64,000 bases of DNA from Phylloscopus collybita (Eukaryota > Chordata > Aves > Passeriformes > Phylloscopidae): positions 997,001-1,061,000 of the forward strand of contig JAJNNQ010000005.1 of the NCBI GenBank assembly GCA_027886175.1, given 5' to 3'. The translations under genes and the position numbers were made by a program. Of the stretch, positions 56,813-64,000 are shown piece by piece. The notes beneath the pieces were generated by a model. That model ran no database searches. It saw only the letters and a program-made list of their open reading frames with translations, and was not told the DNA's origin. Position 1 is the first letter of the stretch; each line of letters starts with the position of its first letter.

Positions 56813-58329
56813 AACCCCCCAAGGAAACACAGCAACACTTTGATGACAAATGAAATAAAGAGCAGCTGTGGCTGGGGGTGGTGGGATGGAAATCACGTCC
56901 CCACCTCTGGAGCTTCCCCCAGCAGCTCTCCCTCGGGGGTTACTATTTACTACATTTTAGGGAGTGCAGGCACTGAGGATAAATTCCCTCTCTTAAGCCC
57001 ATAAATCTCTGCAGGTCTGACTGAACGCTCAGCATGGTATATGTGTGTGGCTGGGCTGACCTTGAGCTGGGGAAAAGTTTTTTAACAAACTTCTCCTTTT
57101 GGAAAAAACCAAAAAAAAAACACCCCAAAAAACCCCAAACAAACCTATTGCAGGCTGACAAATCCTGCACAGCTTCCATCCATTGCCACAAGTTGTCTTA
57201 ATTGTTTAGTGCTTAAGTAACATTTCTTTCTCATCAAAATACTTGGTGTCAAATATTTCACTTTGAATGTTATACTATGTTAAAAAATAGTAAATCACTT
57301 AGCAACTAAAGTGAAATATCTAACGTGAGGTCAAACTGGCTACTTTGTTGATTCTGGGATGAAATGACAAATTTTTTATCATTTTTGCTTTTAACAAAGC
57401 TTTTTTTTTTCTTCTTCTTCTTTTTCCCCCAGGCAATTTGGAATTGCCAGGGAATAAAATAAATATATTACCCCCAGGTAGGTACTGTATAAGTAATATA
57501 TGGTAGAGTTATAATAGAACACTGAAAAAAAGCTCCATTACATGGCTGTTCCTTTGTCAGAGGCAGGGCTGGCTGGAGCAGCACTTGTATATCTCAGTGA
57601 TATCTAATTCCCAGGGAAAACCTCGCAGCACCGAGAGCACAGGCAGCAGGGCAAGCAGCACCATCAAACACTGCCAGCAAAGGGATTATTCACAGAACCC
57701 AGAAGGAAAAGAGAAACAGCCAAGGAGACAAGGTCTGTGATGTCCATAATCCATAATTCACAGCACGGTGGCTGTCCCTGGATGCCTGGTGCACTCGGGG
57801 TGCAGCCTGGACACGGGGTCAGGCCTGGCTCAGGAGCACCCAGGGATCCCTCAGCTGGGCTTTTGGGGGAAATCCCCCAGGGCAGCAGCCTGGCCAGGCT
57901 CTCAGCTCTTCCCACGCTGTGTCCCACGGAGATGCTGTCCTGCAGGAGGGAGAGCACAGCAGGCACCCTGGCAGGGTGTGCCAGCAGAGCTCTGCCACTC
58001 ATTAATTACCCAATTAAGGCATCCTGTACCTTCCTGCAGCACCTCTCCTGCCCCATTTCCCAAACCTGTGTGCCTGACCCTGTGAGACTGCAGCTCCTGC
58101 TGACCCGAGGGGAGGGAGGGAGGGAGGGAGGTTTCCCAGCCCCACAGGAGGTGCCAGTGCTCAGTTTGCCTCCTGAGCCACTGCCCTGGAGCAGAGAAGG
58201 GAAAAGCCTGGCTCCCACACGGGCTGTAGGGACAGGGGTAACTGAGAGGAGCTGGCAGGGGAGGAAACCAAGGCAGGGTTGTGAACCCAGCCCCAGAGCT
58301 GAGCTGTTCCAGCTCCCCAGGGTTGGTGA
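56813..58329. other. Unique intergenic DNA, possible CR1 scrap
   Basis: The stretch 57190-57550 is AT-rich and repeat-free. At 57767-57815 a weak CR1-like string (GGCTGTCCCTGGATGCCTGG) is seen. GGGA repeats lie at 58110-58133. Confidence 0.45.
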
Positions 58330-59122
58330 CCTGCAGGGACTGGGACCCAAATCAGCTCTGCTGGACAGAGATCAGCTCTGATACACCCAGCTCAGCCCTG
58401 CTGGGATCCAAATCAGCTCTGATTGACCCAAATCAGCCCTGCTGGACCCAGATCGGCCCTGCTGGACCCAGATCAGCTCTGATTGACCCAGATCAGCCCT
58501 GCTGGACCCAAATCAGCTCTGAATGACCTAGTTCAGCCCTGCTGGACCCAGATCGGCTCTGTTGGACCCAGATCGGCCCTGCTGGGACCCAAATCAGCTC
58601 TGATTGACCCAAATCAGCTCTGATTGACCCAGTTCAGCCCTGTTGGGTCCAGCTCAGCCCTGACAGGCCCAGTTCAGCCCTGTTGGGACCAGCTCAGCCC
58701 TGACAGACCCAGCTCAGCCCTGACAGACCCAGTTCAGCCCTGACAGGCCCAGTTCAGCCCTGACAGGCCCAGCTCAGCCCTGTTGGGTGCAGCTCAGCCC
58801 TGACAGGCCCAGTTCAGCCCTGCTGGGCCCAGCTCAGCTCTGATACACCCAGCTCAGCCCTGTTGGGCCCAGCTCAGCCCTTTTGGGCCCAGCTCAGCCC
58901 TGACAGACCCAGCTCAGCTCTGACAGGCCCAGTTCAGCCCTGCTGGACCCAGCTCAGCCCTGACAGACCCAGCTCAGCCCTGCTGGGCCCAGCTCAGCTC
59001 TGATACACCCAGTTCAGCCCTGCTGGGCCCAGCTCAGCCCTGACAGGCCCAGTTCAGCCCTGCTGGGCCCAGCTCAGCTCTGATACACCCAGCTCAGCCC
59101 TGCTGGGCCCAGCTCAGCTCTC
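58330..59122. repeat. Minisatellite, 20-bp CAGCTCAGCCCTGACAGGCC family, ~38 units
   Basis: Near-perfect 20-bp units. The left third is CCCARATCAGCTCTGATTGA/CCCTGCTGGA and the right two thirds CAGYTCAGCCCTGACAGRCC or CTGCTGGGCC. Unit types thus change along the array. Confidence 0.95.
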
Positions 59123-59688
59123 CCTGCAGAGCTGGGGTGCCCATCCAGAGGCAGGGCTGTCCCTGGCGTTCCCCCCGCGCCCGGCACAGGCAGGGCCGGC
59201 TCAGCGAGAGGCAGAGCTGGCACATCTCCCTCAGCAGGGCTCGGGCTGACGTCAGCCTCTCCCCCCAGTGCTCCCAGTTGTCTCCGTGGGCTGGGCTGCC
59301 CAACACCTCCCCCGAGGAGGGGAGCCCGGCCGTGGTGACTCAGGCTGCCGGCAGCGAGGTGCCAAAGCGCTGCCATCCCCGCGCCGCCCGTGGCACGGTG
59401 CATCAGGCAGAGAGGGGGCACAGCTCCGGCTCCCCCGCGCTATTTATGGGTGCAGGCAGGGAAAAACACGCTCCTGCCACGTTCTAAAATAAAATGGGTG
59501 TGAGCTGGGTGAAAAACACCAGATGACTGCGCGTGGGGATGGGGGGATACCAGCGCAGAGAGTGGCACCGCCGGGTTTGGTGCCGCCTGGAGAAGGCACC
59601 AGCCCAGCCTGGCCTTTGGGCAGCTGGCTCCTGCCCTGGCTTCAGCACAGGGTGGGAAGGGCAGGGGACACGCTGGAAACACCAGGAG
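59123..59688. other. GC-rich intergenic DNA, nothing recognised
   Basis: Moderately CpG-rich (59160-59440). No coding motif or promoter arrangement stands out. Confidence 0.5.
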
Positions 59689-59991
59689 TATAGCCCTGGT
59701 TGGTGCCTGAGATGTTTGGGTTTCTCTGAAACTCTTTTCCCAGAGAGTTTTCTGCCAACAAGAGCCACGTTTCCCTGACTGTGACCTTTGTTTGCATTCC
59801 TTTCCCTGGGAGGGACTTCTCCTTGCTGTCCCTCTGCTCTGACCGATGTGAGTGAAGGAGTTTGTTTCACCCATTGGGTTGTTCTCTGTAGAACAGCATG
59901 AAAGAATTCCGGAATTTCTTCCCGGAAATTAACGGGGTCATTGTCACCTTCTGAGTCGGGGTCTGTGTCCTTGTGATCTTTAACAACATCA
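59689..59991 (+). mobile_element. LTR of an avian endogenous retrovirus (copy 2)
   Basis: An inverted, roughly 96-97 percent identical partner of 10590-10893. It has the same AATTCCGGAATT palindrome (59905-59916), but its polyadenylation signal reads AATTAA instead of AATAAA (59927-59932). The start is TATAGCC where copy 3 has TGTAGCC, and the end is CATCA. CCAGGAG lies directly before the start (59682-59688) and directly after the end (59992-59998). Confidence 0.82.
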
Positions 59992-60038
59992 CCAGGAGCA
60001 CCAAAAAAAAGGCCAAATTCTGGTCCAGCTTCCAAGCC
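59992..60038 (+). mobile_element. LTR-flanking segment shared with 10540-10589
   Basis: About 47 bases (CCAGGAGCACC, A-run, GGCCAAATTCTGGTCCAGCT) follow the LTR just as at copy 1. They are likely the start of the element's internal region or of a composite repeat, and are too short to carry coding sequence. Confidence 0.65.
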
Positions 60039-60970
60039 AGTCTGGCAAAAAGCACTGGGAGAAAACAGGAACACTGGAAAATTTTGAAATATTTTCATTT
60101 TCCAGGGATTTATAAATCTACGAGAGGCTCGCTGATGCCTGTGAAACAGCTTTGGCTTTCTAGTGTTTATTTAAAGCAGTAATTCTTCCGACTATTTTAC
60201 AGGATGTTCAGCCCTTCAAGTGGAGCTGTACAGCAGCAATTACAAAATGCAAAGGGCAGTGCTGCTCAAATGAGAGAGCTCAGCCACGGAGAGGTTTCAG
60301 CTGCTCCAGACCTCATTTGTAAGCAGGGATAAAATGGAAGAGTAAATGGAAGAACCTGATAGCTTCATGTCAGAGAAGACATGAACCGTGACACAGCAGT
60401 GTCAGCCAAAGGAAAATGAGCTGTTAAAGCACCTGGAGTGGAACAACACACAGTTTCTGAAGTGGCAGGTTAAAAAAAAAACCAACCTGATAATGGGTCA
60501 CGAGTGATGAAATTTATGCCTTGTTTCTGCCGTGCACTGGGACTTCCACTTCCACATCTGCAGTCAGAACAGATTAGATTGCCTCCAAATGAAAGTGTCA
60601 AGGTAAAACCCAGCAAGTGGAGTTCAACAGCTCTGTAAAAACACTGGCAGCGAGGGAAACAAGAAAACAAAGCTCGTTCTGCTTTTCCTGCAGCCCCTGC
60701 ACCTGGAGAACAAGATTTTAACAGAGGCAGCAGAAATGTGATAAAAACCCAGGGCCTGGAGCAGCGGGGTGGAAGAGCCCTTAAGTGCCTGTTGAAAGAC
60801 GTTAAATAAGATTTTTTTGGAACTAAACCGTGGTTCAGCTTTTCTAATATCACATAACACTGAAAACTGGAAAAAAGGTGAGGGGTTTTTTATTGACCTT
60901 CAGGAGGAAAAAAAGCCCCTCTGGATGGCTGGGGGCGAGCACAGGCAGCTCCAGCTCGGCTGATTGCTGA
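60039..60970. other. Unique intergenic DNA, nothing recognised
   Basis: Mixed and AT-leaning, with no further match to the LTR copies. Confidence 0.5.
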
Positions 60971-61327
60971 GCAAACTGTTGTCTGGGTTTTTGCTGTTCT
61001 CCTCTGTCTCTTTAAGAAGTTTTTCTAAAGTTCTATTTCAGCCTTCTGTGTTTACCTTTTGCAATGGAGTCAGACACGATTTTACATCAACAACTTCTCT
61101 TGTTATTGTAAGTGTATAACCATGTTTGCGTTCTTCTCATAAGGAGGAGAGAATTGATGGGCTGCTGGGTTGCCCAGTGTGGTTGAAGAGGAAGATTTTC
61201 TTCCTCCAATCCATGGTCACTGCTGGAATTCTATAAATGTTGAAGTCTGTAAATAAACTCCTTTTTTTCTGCCTTGGACATCTCAGTGTGTGGGTGAGAT
61301 TTCTTTGTGTCGTGTGAGACAGCAAAC
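60971..61327 (+). mobile_element. Intact solo LTR with perfect 6-bp target duplication
   Basis: The LTR proper is 60977-61321 (345 bp, TGTTGTC to GAGACA). It is flanked on both sides by GCAAAC (60971-60976 and 61322-61327). TATAAAT lies at 61232-61238 and AATAAA at 61252-61257, followed by a GT-rich tail, in the canonical LTR order. The 6-bp duplication is typical of ERVK-type (beta-like) elements. No internal viral sequence remains. Confidence 0.92.
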
Positions 61328-62663
61328 CACTCTCCCAACCATTTTTTCTCCCCTCCTGCTTCAAGCAATGCCTCAGCACAATTTAACAGCTTCCAATTCA
61401 GTAGCTAAAATAACTCAGAGGTCTTTGTTTTCCCGGGGTGAGGAGGGCAGAGGAGAGCCCAGGAGTGTTTTTGCTGGGTGGGCTCCGTGCTGTGTGTCTG
61501 GCACAGGACACATCCCAGCCCACGGCGGCACCTCCAGGCTGCAGGGCTGCAGGTGGGGAGCTGCACTGCCTGCAAATATCCCCAGCCACACACTGTGGGG
61601 AGGAGAAAAACTCCTTTCCCTCCTGACCCTGAATGAATTCTGGTACAAAATAAAAGCCCCAGCAAACCCAGGCTTGGGTTAATTATTTCTCCGAGCTGGG
61701 AGGAAGCGGCGCGCGGATCTCCTGACCCCGCGGCGGCCTCCTCTCCCTCAAAGTTTAGTGCAGCTTTTTGGAACTCTTATCAATTGAAACAAGAGATCTT
61801 CCTCGGATCATAAACTCTGAGGGGAATCAGTAAATCCTGCTATTTTATTGTGCTGACCTTTAGACCACCATCTGTCTTTTGGCTCTTCAGTTTATATGTG
61901 AGAAAATACCACGAGGGGCTGGCGCACCCGAGCTGCTCTTCCACCCCACACACAGACCTCAAACCCTTCAGCACTCAGCTGGAAGTTACATTTTTAATGA
62001 GTGACTGCTTGAAGCAATGGATAAGAAGGAAAAAAACCCAACCCTGCTCGTTTATAACCGCTTTTAGTGAATGCCAGTGAGCAGGATTTGTTATTTGCTT
62101 ACATCATCTACTGCTAAAGCCATATTTTCTCTGCTAAGTCTATGTTTTGAAAAGTCCTTGGCATTTTAATTGGCTCAATATTTCAATTCTCTGTCAAAAA
62201 AGAGACTCGCTGAAAAAACACCACCTGACTTCTCTGTGGATTCCTCTTCCTCAGAGCCCCCTAAATGCTGCTCCCCCTGGGCAGAGGCTTGCAGTGCCCT
62301 GGCTGCAGTTCTCACCTAAACCTCTCCCTCTGGACCAGTCTGGCAGATCCAAAGCCATCTCCACAGCACTGAGCAGGAGCACTCTGCCTGCACCTGCCTC
62401 ACAGTGAGGGGTTCCAGACCCAGCCTTGCATTCCTACCCATCCACCAAGGACAAAGAAAGAACCAGGAAAAGGAAAAGCTAAGAGTGGCTGGAGCTTTGC
62501 AGAGCTGGAAGGGAAGATTTCTTGTGGGAGCTGCAGCCAAAAGTGTCACCTGTGGTCCCCAGTTCCTCCTTTCCTGCTGTCCCTCTTTGCCCAGCTCCCA
62601 TCTGGGTACTGGGGCTGTTCTCCCTGGGGATGGGGCTCTGGAGAGCAGGGAGGAGACACCACA
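61328..62663. other. Unique intergenic DNA, nothing recognised
   Basis: The stretch 62060-62220 is AT-rich. No repeat family or coding motif is seen. Confidence 0.5.
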
Positions 62664-62694
62664 GCAGCTTCAGGCTGGAAAAACCCTCAGAGAC
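62664..62694 (-). mobile_element. CR1 fragment interrupted by an LTR (left piece)
   Basis: CAGCTTCAGGCTGGAAAAAC then CCTCAGAGAC is part of the CR1 3' region. It continues at 63012. Confidence 0.75.
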
Positions 62695-63005
62695 TGTAGC
62701 CATGGTTCGTGCCTGTGATGTTTTGATTTCTCTGAAACTCTTTCCCAGGCACTATTCTGTTAACAAGAGACACGTTTTCCTAATTGTATCCTGTGTTTTG
62801 CATTCCTTTCCCTAGGAGAGACCTTTGCTTGATGTCCCTCTGACTTATCCAATGTAGTTAAAGAAGTTTGTCTTTCTTCCACCCCTTGGGTGGGTTCTTT
62901 GTAAAACAGTATAAAGAGAAATTCCCAGGTGATAAAGATAGATTAGAGTCATTTCAGCCTTCTGAAGTTCAGAGTCTGTGTCATTGATAATCTTGAACAG
63001 CATCA
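62695..63005 (+). mobile_element. Solo LTR (copy 3, older), inserted in CR1
   Basis: Same family as copies 1 and 2 but clearly more diverged. It starts at TGTAGCC, has TATAAAG at 62910-62916 and ends in GCATCA. The flanks AGAGAC (62689-62694) and GGAGAC (63006-63011) form a 6-bp target duplication with one mismatch. The AATAAA signal is decayed. Confidence 0.85.
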
Positions 63006-63011
63006 GGAGAC

Positions 63012-63175
63012 ATCGAGTCCAACCCTACCCCAGCCCTGCCAAGGCCACCACTGCCCCTGTCCCCAGGTGCCACATCCACAGGGCTTTGAGACCCCCGCAG
63101 GGATGGGGGCTCTGCCCCTGCCCTGCTGCAGAAGGCACCCACAGGGACTGAGCCCAGCCCCTCCTCTGCACGGGG
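63012..63175 (-). mobile_element. CR1 fragment (right piece)
   Basis: ATCGAGTCCAACCCTACCCC, GCCACATCCACAGGGCTTTG and GGGATGGGGGCTCTGCC resume the CR1 cut at 62694. Confidence 0.78.
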
Positions 63176-63212
63176 CAACCCCAAACCCCAAACCCCAAAC
63201 CCCAAACCCTGT
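63176..63212. repeat. (CCCCAAA)n heptamer
   Basis: Five CCCCAAA units. They resemble but do not match the vertebrate telomere hexamer. Confidence 0.9.
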
Positions 63213-64000
63213 GCCTGGAGGTGCTGCCTCACACCAGGGAGGTGCCTGCAAGGGACAATTATTTCCACTGAATTCAGTGGAAGCAACGACCACCCCGTGG
63301 TTTCCTCAGAGCTGCCTCCAGACAGCATCACCTGAGGGTGAAGCCAACAACCCACCCCCCAAAAGAGGCAGCACCCTGCAAGCAGCACTCCTGTTTTCAG
63401 CTCCCAGGGGGTTAGACAGACTCCAAACTTCCTCTGCATCTCGGCCATCCTGCGCTATGCAACCCCCGGCGTGCATTTTTATTTTCTCCCAGTGTCCTGT
63501 GCAGGTTGGAGATTTCAGGACCTGCCAAAGCTCAGCCATTTGCAGATGTCTCAGGAGAAAATGAGGGAGGCCAGAGGGTTTTTGTTTTTGTTTTTTTTTT
63601 TTACACCAGCAAATAACAGTTTGCTTGATTCAGTAAGTTAGAGGTTAATGGCTCTGCATGAGAAAACGAGGCTCGTGGCCAGTTCTGAGCAGGATTCAGC
63701 TTCCAGTTGCTTGAAAACTGAAAAGAAGGTCAGCACGCCCAGCCAGGTTCCTCTGTGCTTTTGTTTTATTCAGCTTTGCAAATCAGAGCTCTCTTCATTG
63801 CCTCAGTCTCTGGTGTGAGAGCAGAAAAAAAATGCAGTTGTGAGGCTGAGCTGTTTGGTTATTGCGCTCCCCATCTCATTACCCAAATTGCTGTGCCACG
63901 AGCAGGGCCAGCCCAGGGGCCTCTGGTGATCTATAGCCCAGAGAGCAGCACTGCTGGGTTCTCCAGGCCCTGGTGTGTGTACACGGGGCTGGGAGCCTTT
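63213..64000. other. Unique intergenic DNA, nothing recognised
   Basis: A T-rich tract lies at 63580-63602. No recognisable feature to the window end. Confidence 0.5.

Noticed and set aside
60039..60970. Possible retroviral internal genes next to the LTR copies
   Set aside because: No gag, pro, pol or env-like frame is visible near any of the LTRs. The elements are solo or truncated.
63176..63212. Interstitial telomere
   Set aside because: The unit is CCCCAAA, a heptamer, not the vertebrate CCCTAA hexamer, and there are only five copies.

Overview
The window is nuclear DNA from a bird, most likely a songbird. The evidence is about twenty fragments of the avian LINE CR1, mostly its 3' end on either strand. 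There are also several avian-type endogenous-retrovirus LTRs, a very high density of GC-rich minisatellites, and one vertebrate neuronal gene exon. No bacterial, phage or CRISPR features are present. Long uninterrupted simple repeats (A42, A44, about 175 bp of a CTCCT pentamer) suggest a long-read assembly.

The only protein-coding sequence I can support is the first coding exon of GRM7 (metabotropic glutamate receptor 7) on the minus strand, 26327-26836. It encodes the signal peptide and the start of the glutamate-binding domain, and it ends at a canonical GT donor. Because the gene reads right to left, 1-26326 is the start of a large intron 1, and everything right of about 27000 is promoter and upstream intergenic DNA. 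A CpG island (about 24540-27960) covers the exon. It holds GC boxes, a TTTAAA element, a 23-bp G-rich promoter minisatellite and a (CAG)10 tract.

Intron side (1-26326): CR1 pieces, an LTR cluster at 10.4-10.9 kb, LTR-like sequence at 15.6-16.1 kb, and minisatellites at 3.3, 5.8, 7.6, 12.8, 18.3, 19.6, 22.7, 23.3 and 24.7 kb. The 12.8-13.6 kb array has a 242-bp higher-order structure. The rest is unique non-coding DNA with a few AT-rich blocks that look like candidate conserved elements.

Upstream side (27-64 kb): minisatellites at 27.4, 29.9, 30.9, 32.6, 43.7, 44.1, 44.9, 46.2, 53.0 and 58.3 kb, CR1 copies (one folded back on itself), and solo LTRs at 34.35, 59.69, 60.98 and 62.70 kb. Two of these LTRs sit inside older CR1 copies, and one has a perfect 6-bp target-site duplication. 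Nearly all long open frames here are by-products of tandem arrays or CpG-rich DNA and were not called as genes. I found no convincing undescribed gene system. The most notable signals are the promoter-proximal VNTR, the higher-order E-box satellite and the nested LTR structures.
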